Assembly (NCBI GenBank): GCA_026770025.1
Contig: JAMXDE010000019.1
Span: 186,001 to 250,000, forward strand
DNA length: 64,000 nt
DNA from: Craspedostauros australis
Taxonomy: Eukaryota > Bacillariophyta > Bacillariophyceae > Mastogloiales > Achnanthaceae
Direction of reading: 5' to 3'
Part shown: piece by piece, positions 33,013 through 43,984 of the stretch
Layout: every line of letters starts with the position of its first letter
Position numbering within the stretch: the stretch's first letter is position 1
Position numbers and translations under genes: made by a program
The notes under the pieces: generated by a model
The model's input: the letters and a program-made list of their open reading frames with translations, nothing else
Told to the model about the DNA's origin: nothing
Database searches by the model: none

Positions 33013-35415
33013 ATGGCAGGACCAAGAGCACACAGAGGAGGTGCTGCTGCGAACGCAACTGCAAACGCCACTGCGATTGCCAACAGCATGAATATGAACA
33101 TGAACACCATGAACATGAACAACTTGGGCATGAACACCATGAATATGAACAACTTGGGCATGAACACCATGAATATCAGCGCCAACATCGGTGCCAACAT
33201 CAATGCTAACGTCAATGCTAACGTCAACGTTGGTGGCAATGTGATTCGCAGACAACGCAAACCCAAACAGGTGGGTCGCTTCGATCATCAACGGCAATGC
33301 ATCGTGGCTGCGCTTGCGGCCCAGACCTCCTCGCTCGTCTCTGCTTCCTCTTCCTCGGCTCCAAGACCGCCCATGTCCATAGTGGTGGTCCCAAGACGGA
33401 ATCGCATGCCAAAACCAAAGACCAAGAGGAGGAGAAGGCAAAGCCAGTGCCAACGACAAAGTCAGGGAAGAGGCTTCTCTCTGTCTCCATCATCGCATGA
33501 ACAGCAGCTGGGTGCGCAGCTGCAACAGCAACTGCTCCAACAACAGACGCCCACCTCGAAGAGAAGGCGAACAGAACCAGGCGCTGCTGCCGGCACTGCC
33601 TTTGGTGGCAACCAGGCCTCCCTCCTCATGCTCATGCAACAGCAGCAACAACAACAAGCTACGCCTGGATCGAACGGCCAGGCCTTGAACGATCTCTCGG
33701 CAACAGAAACCACAAGGCCTGTCTACTGCGACATGCTCTATCCATGGGACAGAGACTCCGCACTCTATCATGCACAGCAACAGCAACAAGAGAACGACAG
33801 CGCTTGCGACGACGACGACGATGATCAAGAAGACAGCGACGGAGTCAGCGTCCTCACTGGAGATTCGCAGACCTACACATCCACCACTTCCACGCGGTTG
33901 CACCACGGCCAATATCAGCACCAACATCCCTTCCATCATGCAGCTGCTGCCCTTTCGCTCAGGGCTGCCGTCAGCAACAACAACATCGCCAACAACAGCC
34001 ACCTCCACAGTGGCAGCAACAGCAACCTCAGCCTCGGTGTCAACGTCAACGTCAACGTCAATACCGGCAGCCCCACTCTCAGTCTCCTGGGACATCGCAA
34101 TGCCAGCTTCCAAAGCAACCTCATGATGCAGCAACAACAGCAACAACAACAGCTTCTGTCAGCACTCAGACAATCATCCGTGCACCCCCTTGCTCAGTCC
34201 CGCCTGCTCAATACCGACCGGTTGGCAATGGCGGCAACGAACATTCCTGGCATTGGTGCGGCCGTCCCTGGAGGCATTGCTGCAGGCATTGGCAGTGGCG
34301 ATGAAGCCAGGACCCCCATGGCATCATCCATCACAGCTGCTGCGGCCATGCTCTCCAACAGCACTCACAACAACAACAATAACAACAATGGCATTGGAAA
34401 TGTCAACAACCTCAGTGCCTTCATGCCCCACACGCAGACGCATTCACATTCACAACTGCAGCAGCTGCTTCAGGGTCAGTCTCTTGGCCATGCGGTCGCC
34501 GGTGGTCTGCACCCCATCACTCCGGCCGCCGCGGCAGCCTCGGTGGTCACACCATCATCAACGGCGCTTCATCCGCATCATCGCTCTCAGCTGCATCTGC
34601 AGGCAACAGCCGGCTTCGACGCAGCAGCGTTGTTCGGCCAGCAACAGGGCTTTGCTCAGAATCGGGCGCAGCTTCAGCGCTCGCTTGCCTCGTCCAACCC
34701 CATCGCCGGTCTCCAGCCGCAGACGAACAGAGTGTCGGCCACCTCCCCCAGCTTTGATCAGATCCAGCAGTCAGATCTCTCCTCCCTTCTGCAACTCCAA
34801 CAGCAACAACAACTGCAAGGCCACCAGCCGGCTGCGCAACCGTTCTCCGATCGGCAGGCCTTGTTGACTTCGCCTGCCTTGTTCCAGTCACCGCCATCCA
34901 CCAAGGCGATCGCTTCCACAGTTGCCGCGGCCCCGTCGTCGACCATGGGCTGCCTGGACAACCAGCACAATGGACTCATGGACCGCACACAGCTCCTAGC
35001 CGCCGCAATAAAGCACCAGCAGCGGCAAACGCCAACGCCAACGCCAATGCGAGGCGCGCAGAGGAAGCAAGGCGACATGGCTGCGCAGCAAGAATCGCTC
35101 CTTACTTCTCTGCAAATGGGAGGCATGGGCGCGAGCTTTGGTAGTGACCTCCTACCACCGCAACAACAACAACAGGCGTCATGTGATGAGCAACAACGCC
35201 AACAACTCCTCGGCATGCACATGAACGGAAACCAAAGCTTCAACAATAGCATGAACACAAGCATGAACACGCTCCTGCAATCCAACAGCACTGGGTCCTT
35301 CCTGGTATCTCAACAACAACAACAGCAATTGCGTCAGCAGGATACCTTGGCGCTCCTTGGGCAACTCCAAAGCAGCAGCAACCACACATTCAACCACAAC
35401 GCGCTGCAGATGTAA
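33013..35415 (+). CDS. Gln/Asn-rich low-complexity protein, putative nuclear (800 aa)
   Basis: ATG 33013 to TAA 35413-35415. The N-terminus is Asn/Met-rich with a repeated MNTMNMNNLG unit (30-bp DNA repeat, about 33103-33175). A strong basic cluster (KPKTKRRRRQ, residues ~135-145) and KRRR near 180 look like nuclear signals. An Asp-rich run lies at ~264-275. Poly-Gln, poly-Asn and Ala/Ser runs continue to the end. A possible 234-nt in-frame stop-free intron (33271-33504, donor CAG/GTGGGT, acceptor GAACAG) would join two Gln-rich parts and remove the first basic cluster. No folded domain is recognised. The composition resembles transcriptional coactivators or prion-like scaffolds, but that is only analogy. 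Confidence 0.65.
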   Translation: MAGPRAHRGGAAANATANATAIANSMNMNMNTMNMNNLGMNTMNMNNLGMNTMNISANIGANINANVNANVNVGGNVIRRQRKPKQVGRFDHQRQCIVAALAAQTSSLVSASSSSAPRPPMSIVVVPRRNRMPKPKTKRRRRQSQCQRQSQGRGFSLSPSSHEQQLGAQLQQQLLQQQTPTSKRRRTEPGAAAGTAFGGNQASLLMLMQQQQQQQATPGSNGQALNDLSATETTRPVYCDMLYPWDRDSALYHAQQQQQENDSACDDDDDDQEDSDGVSVLTGDSQTYTSTTSTRLHHGQYQHQHPFHHAAAALSLRAAVSNNNIANNSHLHSGSNSNLSLGVNVNVNVNTGSPTLSLLGHRNASFQSNLMMQQQQQQQQLLSALRQSSVHPLAQSRLLNTDRLAMAATNIPGIGAAVPGGIAAGIGSGDEARTPMASSITAAAAMLSNSTHNNNNNNNGIGNVNNLSAFMPHTQTHSHSQLQQLLQGQSLGHAVAGGLHPITPAAAAASVVTPSSTALHPHHRSQLHLQATAGFDAAALFGQQQGFAQNRAQLQRSLASSNPIAGLQPQTNRVSATSPSFDQIQQSDLSSLLQLQQQQQLQGHQPAAQPFSDRQALLTSPALFQSPPSTKAIASTVAAAPSSTMGCLDNQHNGLMDRTQLLAAAIKHQQRQTPTPTPMRGAQRKQGDMAAQQESLLTSLQMGGMGASFGSDLLPPQQQQQASCDEQQRQQLLGMHMNGNQSFNNSMNTSMNTLLQSNSTGSFLVSQQQQQQLRQQDTLALLGQLQSSSNHTFNHNALQM

Positions 35416-35831
35416 AAACAGTTTTACAGGCTGCAAAACCGCGTCTAAATACGAGCACAACAGTTTGCACTTTCTTTCAGTCTCATCACATGCCTCAGCT
35501 ATCGCCATGCACTGTACCCGCACGCGTATTCGTGGGAGAGTAACGTCTCCATCGTGCCACGCTGTATTGGGAGTAGAGCAATCCACAGAGTAGGGGACTA
35601 TACTCATGCTCGTACAGCAATGTTGCGCTCCAATAGTCACACTATCCGTGGTTTACCAAGCGACAGCAGGAATATTGTCCAGTTGTCCGTACCTATGCAC
35701 GCACAAACACACCCAAGGATCCTCGGCTATGCTCATTGTCGATCAAAACGGGTCCTAAATCACCTCCCTGATTATTGAAGGTGTAGAGAAGAGTCTAATG
35801 ATTGGAAAGAAGGAAAACTGCCCTTGCGCTT
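35416..35831. other. Convergent intergenic spacer
   Basis: 416 bp between converging genes. No coding signal; presumably 3' untranslated regions. Confidence 0.4.
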
Positions 35832-38033
35832 CTACGTCTGCGTCTCGGACTGGACAGACTCTCGCTCCTCGATATACTTCTGCAAGTAGCTCACGCTCTC
35901 CTTCCCTTTCGCTGTCAGGTACATATCCTGCGCATGCTGCACGGCGTGCTGCAATCGTTGCGTCAGTGCCGCGTCACCAGAGGATGGTGTATCCTCGTCT
36001 TGCGACGACGCAAGCAAACAATTCTGCAGTGCCTGGCCGTACAACGCGCAGCAGGCTTCCGATTGCACGTGGATCGAGTTGCTGCAGCATTCCATGACCT
36101 CCAGCATGGCCTCGACGCCGCCCTTCTCCTGGATCATGGCCTTGTTGCCCATGTTGTGCAGGATGCTGCAGCAGGTCGCCTGCAGGTCATGATCGTCATT
36201 GGGGAAGCTCTGCATGGTGTCCAGCACGATGCCGATCCCGTTGTATTTGGATATGATGACCTTGTAGTACGCATCCACCGCCCACGCCGACAGCAGGTGG
36301 CATTCGCGCAGAGGTGGGACGGTCGCAATTATTTCATGCCGCTGTCCGGAGTCCCCGCCGAAACTGTCTCCGTCGTCGTCGCTGTGATTGCTGGTGGTAC
36401 CATGATTATGGATATGAGCGTCGCTTCGCATCTGATCGCAACGACGCTGCAAGACGTTGAGGGCGGACTTGACGGCGGATGCGTTGGATCGCTGCGCCAT
36501 CTGCACGACGCAAGTGGCGTTGCTGCCTCCAGCATTGTTGCTGGCGTTGCTGTTGTCATTCATGGATGCGGTGCTTGCGTTGCCGGCAATGTAGCTGGAG
36601 GATGAGAACACGCTGGAGGTGACAGAGGCAAAGCTGTCGATCGAATTATTGGTGCGGTAGAGCGAGGTGGTGCCCTTCGTCGGTTGCGTGTAACATGCCT
36701 GCCCCGCGGTTGCCGTTGGCGATGATCGATGATCGCTTTCGTCGCTGTCTGCGATGCTGCTGTTTCCGCTGCGAGTGCTGATACTGATGCTGCTGCTCAT
36801 GCCGCTACCGCTGCGGACGTGGCCGCCACCCTCCGAGGATCGCCTGGCCAAAGGCGCCGTGTAGCTGCAATAACTCCCCTGGCTGCTGTTGCTGTTGGTG
36901 CTGATCTTGTTGCCAAGCCTCCCATGATAATGATGGCCGTTCGTGATGGCCACCTTGGGGAATGAAGAATTGACATTGTTTGGTGCCGTGGAAGAGGAAT
37001 GGTCGGATGTTGTGGTGTGGGCGCCGCTGCGCAAGCTGTTGGAGGACGACTTGATCTTGGCAGCCAGCATGGTCAAGGACGGTGGTCGCTTGAGGTGCGC
37101 TGATTGACCGCGACTTGAGGTGATGGTGGTGGGAGGTTGGTGCTGCTGGTTATGCTGCTGATGCCTCTGCTGGTAGTAGGAGAAGAACTGCTGCGTGCGC
37201 GGCTGGTGCAAGCTCTGGCTCAGGGGATCCGCCGCGGAAGATCGCGGGGTGGCGCTGGATTGCGAGCGTTTGGGAACATGAGAACGTGGATGTCCCATCT
37301 TCTTGGAGAAGGATGGGGAGGATCCAACACGCGACATGAGGTGAAGCGATGGCTGCGAGGAGACTCTGCCATGCGATCTGAAAGTGGAAAAGCCGTGCGT
37401 ATTGGGAGGTGTCGTGGAGTGGGAGGCAGTCTGCGCATTCGATGCCGACTTGTGGATGGGCAGGATTGCGTGCGGCCGAGCAGGGTTCGACAACGAGGAA
37501 GGCGATCGCGTAGACGTTGGTGTGGGAAGGTTCCTGGTATCGATGGGTGCTGGTATTCTGGATGCCAGCCTGGACATGGACGCTGATGTTGGAATAGCTG
37601 TGGTCAGAACTTCCCGGGTGGATGCCGTCGTTGCCGCACATGTTGGTGATGATGTTGTTGTTGTTGTTGCTGCCTCCAATGGCGAGACTTGCGCTCTGGA
37701 GGACGACCTGGACTTTGACTTTGTCTTTGGCTTCGAGTTGGACGTGGATCTGGAGGATGACTTGTTCCTGGAAACCGAAAGATGTGAGGGTGCAGTGAGA
37801 ATGGATTTGAGACGTTCCGTCGACGACTGCGAGAGTCGCTTGCGCGGTTGCAACAGCTTGGGACCCAGGTCCACAAAGGAAGGTGTAGAGGATGGCCCAC
37901 GACGGAGCCTGCTATCAAGCGACCCATTGGGATTGCCGCCGTCATCCAACAGATATGATTGTTGCAGCGAAAGCATCGCTGGTGATAGGACTGGCTCTTC
38001 AGCGCAGGGTTTCTGCATGATGACCATGCACAA
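35832..38033 (-). CDS. Ser-rich protein with ARM-repeat-like C-terminus (733 aa)
   Basis: ATG 38033 (a second Met five codons in is an alternative) to the stop at 35832. Residues 1-510 are Ser/Asn/His-rich and disordered, with basic patches. Residues ~540-690 contain helical segments with armadillo-like spacing: SAWAVDAYYKVIISKYNGIGIVLDTMQ, then DDHDLQATCCSILHNMG, then KGGVEAMLEVMECCSNSIHVQSEACCALYGQALQN. The G-G-V/I-x-A-M/V-x-x-M and D-x-x-L-Q-x-x-x-C patterns recur in the many ARM-repeat proteins of diatoms. ARM arrays bind partner proteins; the short array here suggests an adaptor. It ends in a charged coiled coil (YLQKYIEERESVQSE). Confidence 0.7.
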   Translation of the reverse strand: MCMVIMQKPCAEEPVLSPAMLSLQQSYLLDDGGNPNGSLDSRLRRGPSSTPSFVDLGPKLLQPRKRLSQSSTERLKSILTAPSHLSVSRNKSSSRSTSNSKPKTKSKSRSSSRAQVSPLEAATTTTTSSPTCAATTASTREVLTTAIPTSASMSRLASRIPAPIDTRNLPTPTSTRSPSSLSNPARPHAILPIHKSASNAQTASHSTTPPNTHGFSTFRSHGRVSSQPSLHLMSRVGSSPSFSKKMGHPRSHVPKRSQSSATPRSSAADPLSQSLHQPRTQQFFSYYQQRHQQHNQQHQPPTTITSSRGQSAHLKRPPSLTMLAAKIKSSSNSLRSGAHTTTSDHSSSTAPNNVNSSFPKVAITNGHHYHGRLGNKISTNSNSSQGSYCSYTAPLARRSSEGGGHVRSGSGMSSSISISTRSGNSSIADSDESDHRSSPTATAGQACYTQPTKGTTSLYRTNNSIDSFASVTSSVFSSSSYIAGNASTASMNDNSNASNNAGGSNATCVVQMAQRSNASAVKSALNVLQRRCDQMRSDAHIHNHGTTSNHSDDDGDSFGGDSGQRHEIIATVPPLRECHLLSAWAVDAYYKVIISKYNGIGIVLDTMQSFPNDDHDLQATCCSILHNMGNKAMIQEKGGVEAMLEVMECCSNSIHVQSEACCALYGQALQNCLLASSQDEDTPSSGDAALTQRLQHAVQHAQDMYLTAKGKESVSYLQKYIEERESVQSETQT

Positions 38034-40425
38034 TTATAATGCAATCCTATTCGTATTCAGTTGAGTTCAGTTGAGTCAAGTCGAGCAGGCAGTATTTGTA
38101 GAGAGTAGAGGGATGCTGTGGCGGAAGATGGTATAGTATCGTGTGGTAGAGTAGATACATGTATGACATGATGTTTCGTTGGATGGCATGACCCAGTCGA
38201 CGCAAAGAAGAAGAGATGCAAGGATGGGCGATGTCAGCAAAGGTGATGGATCGTCATGGATGGTAATGGAGAGCAATGAATGGGCATACAATACTTGGAG
38301 ACCTGAATGATGTGCACAATGATGGTGTTGTGCTTTCGCATGGCTGGGTACGAGCTATGCATTGCTTTGTGTTGGACAAGCGTTCTGCATACACTTGCAC
38401 ATGAACCGCCGATGGCGCTGCCTGCCGTGGCTCGTGCGAGTATGGGGGCAACCATGGGCTTGACTTACCGTCGTTGTTCTTATGATTGCGTCTACGATTG
38501 CGTCTGCGATGATGGAGTTTCGCAATACCAGGATTGTTCGGCCGGACTCGGATGGAACTGACCGAGATTGTGGCTGCTGATCGCTGGAGGCAGATTGCTG
38601 CCTTGGTGTGTGGTGGAATAGTCGTACGAGCTGGTATAGTACGACTAGTACTGATACTCGTACAACTAACACGACAACAACGATTCCAAAGCAGGACGAC
38701 CCTTGCGTGCGAGGATGGCACTTTGCAGGTACTGCTATTGTGCTTCAACAGTGATACTCGCCTCCAGGGTTTGCGTTTGCCTTGGGCGTTGCAATCGGTC
38801 GCTCTGTCTTTGTCACTGCTGTCGCTACCGCCTTTGTCACCAATTTTGTCACCAACTTTATCACTGCTTGTTCGGCCGCTCCTTCTTGTTTCTGTTCCAC
38901 CAGGGGTCTTTCCAGGCTGTTGCCGCCGGGCACCGATGTCGAGACGAAATGCTTCGCTTGACTCTGTCGCAATGTTTACACGTACGTCGTGCTCTACACG
39001 TAATAGCGTTGATCGCGCTCTATCTTTTCTTGCCTGCCGAATTGCTTGATGGCTTGTCTCCCTCCAACGACCTCCGCAACGGTTTCGCTTCGTCGTTCTT
39101 GTTGATGCAGATACTGATTCAGATACTGATGCAAATGAAGATGCAAATGAAGATGAAGATGACGATGATGCGGTCCTCTGGTACCGATCAGGAGAGGGAA
39201 TGGCAGTGTCGGCAGGTGTGTGTGATGAACTGCGGGTACGACCAATGGAGGAGAACAACGGCGCGACGCAATCCAAAGGAGTGGTTCCCTTGTGTCTGCG
39301 ACATCGGAAAACAAGCAAGAAGGTGCCATCCCAACGCCACCATCCACCGCACACACAGACAGCAACCACACCGCTCACAACACACGTTACGCGCCGAACA
39401 ACACAACAACGCACAAGAGTCATCCTTGTTGGAGACAGAACACGCGCAGCCGCGCCAAGTCACAAAAGTCCCTCGGATCGGACAAACTTCACTTTCAACT
39501 TCAAGCGACATCACTTAACTCCGCGCAATATCATTGGTTCGGATGTTGCAGGTAGAACTCCGATGAATGCCCAATAACGCCGACTTCCAAGTGGTCACGA
39601 TTCGCCTTTCGGCGCGTGGGAACAAACATCTTTCGTTCGAAGTACCGCTCACATTGTCTACCACGAATTAGTCCAGAGAGATGGAGACAGCATTCAGGGT
39701 CTCGTTTTTCCACGTTGTTCGCGTTGTTGCCCATGTCCGTGGAGATTGGAGATTGGAGATTGGAGATTGGAATGGGCATCTTGACGAGATTGCTCTTTGT
39801 CGTGGACTATGATCTACTCTCTCTCACCCAGTACTCTGCAAGCGATGCAGAGCGTGTCAGGAGTCGGCACAGCGCTCTATCCGGGAGACTTGCAGATGGC
39901 TCGGCGCTGATCTCTTCAGCCACAGCTCGCAGCTATTTGCAAGTATGACGACCTATACACGGTCTATGTTATACTCTGCTCACTTAATCGGTTTCGTGTA
40001 GCTCACATGTACGATCTATGGTATGACTTGAAGAGCTGTGTCCTATTGCTCCGAGGTGAGTTGGTTGATTTCGCATGCTGCGTCGCCTGTAGAAAAAAAC
40101 AAAGGATCGTCATTTCGCCGCAGCGTGTTCTTCGCATTCCTTTCACGATCAAAGGTTGGCATGTTCTGTGTCGGAGGATGCCATGGAGGACAGCATTCGC
40201 AGATCGCCACGAGCAACATCCATGGTCGTAGCTCTTGTGGCAGAGCAGAGGACTTCAAGTTGCGGACTCGTAGTCGTACCAATAGATTGTACCTGCGGAT
40301 GTGCGCTGCTCGTCGATCGTGGTGCTGTTTGTGGTCGATTCATACACGTAACTGCCGTTGTTTTGCGCGTGTGTTGTTCTTCCCCATCACTCGCTCATCG
40401 TCTCACTCATTGCTTCAATCCGACT
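38034..40425. other. Gene-poor region with a doubtful 389-codon minus frame
   Basis: A minus frame at 38254-39423 is open but Arg/Ser/Thr-rich with no domain and is probably chance. A perfect (GGAGATT)4 repeat lies at 39741-39768. No other structure seen. Confidence 0.35.
39741..39768. repeat. (GGAGATT)4 tandem repeat
   Basis: Four perfect 7-bp units, then GGAATGGG. Confidence 0.85.
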
Positions 40426-41349
40426 TCAACACACGGTCGCAGCATGCAGCTCCTTTGCGCTCGCGTTGCGCTGGTGCGACGCCATCTTCTTCTTGCAGGC
40501 GGCCTTGCCTTGCCTCCAGCACGATTTCATCTTGCGGTTTGCGCGCTTTGCGTGATGGGTGCTGGCCGACACCACAATTCCCGCCATCAATGCGGATTGA
40601 TCGCGTCCCTTCATCTTCCATTCCTTCCATTTCTGCTTGCGGGTGTCATCCATTTCGGGGCGAGCGCTGTTGGTAGCCTCGGAATCGCGTGCCGAACGAG
40701 AGACCGGCACAGCGGTATCGATGGTCCTCTCGGTCTCCGTGTCGCTGCGATCGGCGGCTCGCTTGGAATCCGCCCTCTGCTTCAATGCGGCCTTGCCTTT
40801 ATTGTGGATGAATTTGCCAGTGTCCCTGGCGACGATGCCACACCAGCACATGCCCCAATGAACCCAGCGCGTGGTGCGTCTGCATCGATGTTGCATTTTG
40901 CGTCGGCCGTCGTTCGCCGCCGAATCCTGGACATCGTTGTTGGCGCCGTTGTGATCAGCGGTGGGGGCGCTGAGACCGTACGGTCTGCGAAGATGGCTCA
41001 TCTGCTCCAAAGTCGGCATGGGTGGTGACCGTGGCAACACGGTAGCGGATGGCGATGCTCCAGTTGGTGTCACCGGTGTTGCATATGCCTCCATGGGCGC
41101 GCTTGGTTGTGGTGGCGGCGAGGGTGCGACGAACACATCGTCGTATGCCGGCACGTCAACCCATCCGCCATTATCGCCGCCGACGTTTGCATTGTTCGCG
41201 CGATTGTCGTCGCTGTTGCTGGCGCCTTCGTAGCAGCGGCCGACGACGATGGGCACATCATGCTCGAAGGAATCCGACTGGGGCATCTGCGGCGCATCGT
41301 CGTTGCGATCATCCGTGTCAAGGAATACAATTTTGTTCTCAGTCAACAT
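40426..41349 (-). CDS. Hypothetical protein, basic C-terminus (307 aa)
   Basis: ATG 41349 to the stop at 40426. The N-terminal half is acidic, Asn/Asp/Pro-rich (FLDTDDRNDDAPQMPQSDSF). The C-terminal half is strongly basic, with two segments that resemble each other: GKFIHNKGKAALKQRADSKR near 178 and RKMKSCWRQGKAACKKKM near 272. A Trp/Cys patch (RWVHWGMCWCGIV) lies near 161-173. No known domain. An antisense plus frame (40156-41028) overlaps; the minus frame is preferred because it runs longer and has a more protein-like composition. Could be a nucleic-acid-binding protein, but this is a guess from charge alone. Confidence 0.45.
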   Translation of the reverse strand: MLTENKIVFLDTDDRNDDAPQMPQSDSFEHDVPIVVGRCYEGASNSDDNRANNANVGGDNGGWVDVPAYDDVFVAPSPPPQPSAPMEAYATPVTPTGASPSATVLPRSPPMPTLEQMSHLRRPYGLSAPTADHNGANNDVQDSAANDGRRKMQHRCRRTTRWVHWGMCWCGIVARDTGKFIHNKGKAALKQRADSKRAADRSDTETERTIDTAVPVSRSARDSEATNSARPEMDDTRKQKWKEWKMKGRDQSALMAGIVVSASTHHAKRANRKMKSCWRQGKAACKKKMASHQRNASAKELHAATVC

Positions 41350-42081
41350 GGTGTGCTGTTACTTGATTGCTTGGTGCTATTGTGGCTGTTGCATTTGTTG
41401 CGATTCTGCTTTTATGAGTATTGTTGTCAATGAACTGGTTGCTGGTTTGGTTGTTGTTGCTCCCACCAAGAAGATGTCGGCAGCAAAACGTTGATTTTGT
41501 GAGACGATGGCAGTCAGATTGATGGGGGTTTAGTCACGTTTGCGCCGCGCCACGATTTGATCGAGAACAATCACGATGTTCGATGGCGACTCGTGCTTCA
41601 TGATTGATTGGGTTCGCGGATCCAGTTCTACTTGTGCGGAAAGAGCCACGACAAATGCCCCTTCCTTGTTGCAATACTCACATCAATACCTCGGTTCGTC
41701 TTAGAGCGTGCTCGTACGAGTAAACCTGCCAGTTCTTGTGGAATGGAAATGAGATCGAACCAGACCGGATGATGTGAAGGTGGTCGTTCGAGACGCAACG
41801 TCTGCATTCGTTTCCTGACGCCATTTGGCACGAATAAGGATGGATGATGCCGTTTCGGCAGCTCGAATGCAAGTTGAAACAGGTGAACAACCACAACCAG
41901 AAGTGGTCAGGCATCCAAGCAACGAGAGCTATGCGATCAAAGAAGAGTACTGGGAAAAGATGGGCGCACACGCTGAACACTATTCACAAGTGCCTCCCAC
42001 AAGTAAACCGTCGATGTGGACAGGACTAGATTAGAATAGACTAGAGTTGAGCACAGCACTCAAGGACTTCACTCTGCAATC
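41350..42081. other. Intergenic spacer
   Basis: About 730 bp between two minus-strand genes; short frames only. It should contain the promoter of the 41349 gene and the 3' end of the 42082 gene. Confidence 0.4.
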
Positions 42082-43374
42082 TTATGACACCTGCGCACCT
42101 GGCATGCCCTTGGCCGCCTTGATGGGTCCGCCGGAGGTCTGGCTGACAGCCTCCTTCCACACGCAGATTCCTTCATCGTTGGTCTTGAGGAAGGGTGCGA
42201 GTCCTTCGAAGATCTTCTTCTTGGCGACCTTGTTCTCCGGCTCCGGATTGCCATCGAAGCCCGCGAAGGTGACGCGCTCTCCGACCTTGGCATCCGCTGG
42301 CGGCTCCATGAACTGAACCGCCGTGTGATCCGCATTGCTGGCACACAGGACCATGCCGTGCGAGGGAAAGCCGACGAGGTTGCGCTTCTTGAGGTTGCAG
42401 AGCACGACGACGCGGCGGTTCTCGAGATCCTCCTTCTTGTAGAATGCGCGCAGACCCGACGCGATCTGACGCGGCGCGTCCTCACCGAGATCCACCTCCT
42501 CGCAGAAGAGCTTGTCGGATTCCGGATGCTCCCACGCCTTGACGATCTTGCCGACGCGAATGTCCAGGGCCGAGACGGTGAAGGTGGCGGGCGCCTGCTT
42601 CTGCTGCGGCTGCTTGTTCTTCTTGCCCTTGTCCTTCTTGCCGCCCTTCTGGTTGTTCTGGTTGGCCTGCTGCTGCTGCTGCTTGTTTTTGCCCTTCTGC
42701 TGCTGGTTTCCAGCGGCCTGCTTGCCTTGCGGCTGCTTGGGCGGCGTGAAGTCCTCCGTGCCGACGAAGAAGACGGCTGGCTTCTGCTTCATGGGCTCCA
42801 GCGGCTTGGTGTTGATGCTGCGAGCAGCCAGGGCAGCCACGCACTCCATGACCCATCGATGGACGTTGGGGAAGACCGGAATGTCGTCGCTGGCGACCGT
42901 GAGCAAGGCGCTGGCCACGTCGATGTCCGCGATGGTGCAGCTGGGCGAGGGGACGAGGAAGGAGCGCGTCGCCAGGTGACCGTCGAGCTGCTGCAGCAGG
43001 GGCTTGGCATCCTTGGAGGCGCGCAGCTGATCCGCGACGCTCATCCAGCTGCTGATGGCGGCCAAGGCCATGGCGTTCTTCGCCGAGTTGTTGATCGCGG
43101 CCGAGTGGCCTCCCATGGCAACGAAGGCATGCTGGTTGTCCAGCGCGTTCTGCAGGCCCATGGCGCACAGGCAGCGCAGGATGGCGTTGCGCTGCGTCAA
43201 CGTCTGGCCTCCGCAGAGCACCAGACTCAGGGCGGCCTTCTTCTTCGCAGCGACCTTGATCTGGAACTTCGAAGCCATCGCGAGCACCCACTTCAGCGCG
43301 GAGTCATTCTCCAGCTCTGCGTTGGACACGCTCAGCGTTCCCAGCGATGCTCCTGATACGATTCCTGCCGTCAT
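42082..43374 (-). CDS. Arc1p/AIMP1-like tRNA-binding cofactor (430 aa)
   Basis: ATG 43374 to the stop at 42082. Residues ~1-185 are helical and resemble the GST-C-like adaptor domain of Arc1p/MARS-type proteins (ALSLVLCGGQTLTQRNAIL; HRWVMECVAAL). Residues ~213-262 are a Gln/Lys/Gly-rich basic linker. Residues 264-430 are a tRNA-binding OB-fold domain of the EMAPII/Arc1p/TyrRS-C type: SALDIRVGKIVKAWEHPESDKLFCEEVDLGE, then RQIASGLRAFYKKEDLENRRVVVLCNLKKRNL, GFPSHGMVLCASN, all family hallmarks. In yeast and animals such proteins hold aminoacyl-tRNA synthetases in cytosolic complexes and help deliver tRNA. No synthetase catalytic motif (HIGH/KMSKS) is present, so it is a cofactor, not an enzyme. 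A long antisense frame is a shadow. Confidence 0.92.
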   Translation of the reverse strand: MTAGIVSGASLGTLSVSNAELENDSALKWVLAMASKFQIKVAAKKKAALSLVLCGGQTLTQRNAILRCLCAMGLQNALDNQHAFVAMGGHSAAINNSAKNAMALAAISSWMSVADQLRASKDAKPLLQQLDGHLATRSFLVPSPSCTIADIDVASALLTVASDDIPVFPNVHRWVMECVAALAARSINTKPLEPMKQKPAVFFVGTEDFTPPKQPQGKQAAGNQQQKGKNKQQQQQANQNNQKGGKKDKGKKNKQPQQKQAPATFTVSALDIRVGKIVKAWEHPESDKLFCEEVDLGEDAPRQIASGLRAFYKKEDLENRRVVVLCNLKKRNLVGFPSHGMVLCASNADHTAVQFMEPPADAKVGERVTFAGFDGNPEPENKVAKKKIFEGLAPFLKTNDEGICVWKEAVSQTSGGPIKAAKGMPGAQVS

Positions 43375-43984
43375 TCTGCTCTTGTCTCTAACGTTGACTT
43401 TGTTGATCGTTTTATGTTATGTTAATGTTATGTTTGTGATATGATATTATATGATAATATGATATGTTATGATATGGTGTGTTTGTGATGTGTTTGTGAT
43501 ATGTTTGTGATGTGTTTGGGATCTGGTTGTGTGCGATCTATTGTTTGTCATGTGTTTGGGATGTGGATCTTTGTTGTGTACAAGCATCGCACATGACAAC
43601 ACCAGAAACAACAACGACGAACGGCAATGCCGTGGAATCTCCATGGTCGCTCCCTTCCATTTGTGTTCGTTCGAATGGGTTATGGGTTTCATTCGAGTGA
43701 ATCCAATGGACCGATAGATCCCGACATTTAGTCTAGAGAAGTGGGTACCATCGGCATTGATCACACTCGCACGTACTCGTACCTGCGTTCGGACCGGCCA
43801 CCCACTTCATGTTCTATAATATTATAGGATCTATTGCTCAAAGCCGGTCCACTCTGCTGCGATCATCGCTCACACTACAATCTACGTACTCTATTTCTTC
43901 CACTCTGCGCTGTTGTGGAAAGAACGACGCCAAGTCCCAACAACCACACCACGCACGCTCCACTCCACTCCACTCAACTCAACT
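43375..43984. other. Intergenic spacer with A/T-rich tandem repeats
   Basis: Upstream of the Arc1p-like gene. Repeats of ATGATATG and TGTTTGTGATATG type fill about 43436-43520. No gene seen. Confidence 0.5.

Noticed and set aside
38254-39423. 389-codon minus-strand frame
   Set aside because: Composition (Arg, Ser, Thr) and lack of any recognisable segment point to chance; a short GDK-type repeat in it comes from a DNA tandem repeat.
42325-43356. 343-codon plus-strand frame with long Leu-rich runs
   Set aside because: Antisense shadow of the Arc1p-like gene; the Leu run mirrors the Gln/Lys linker.
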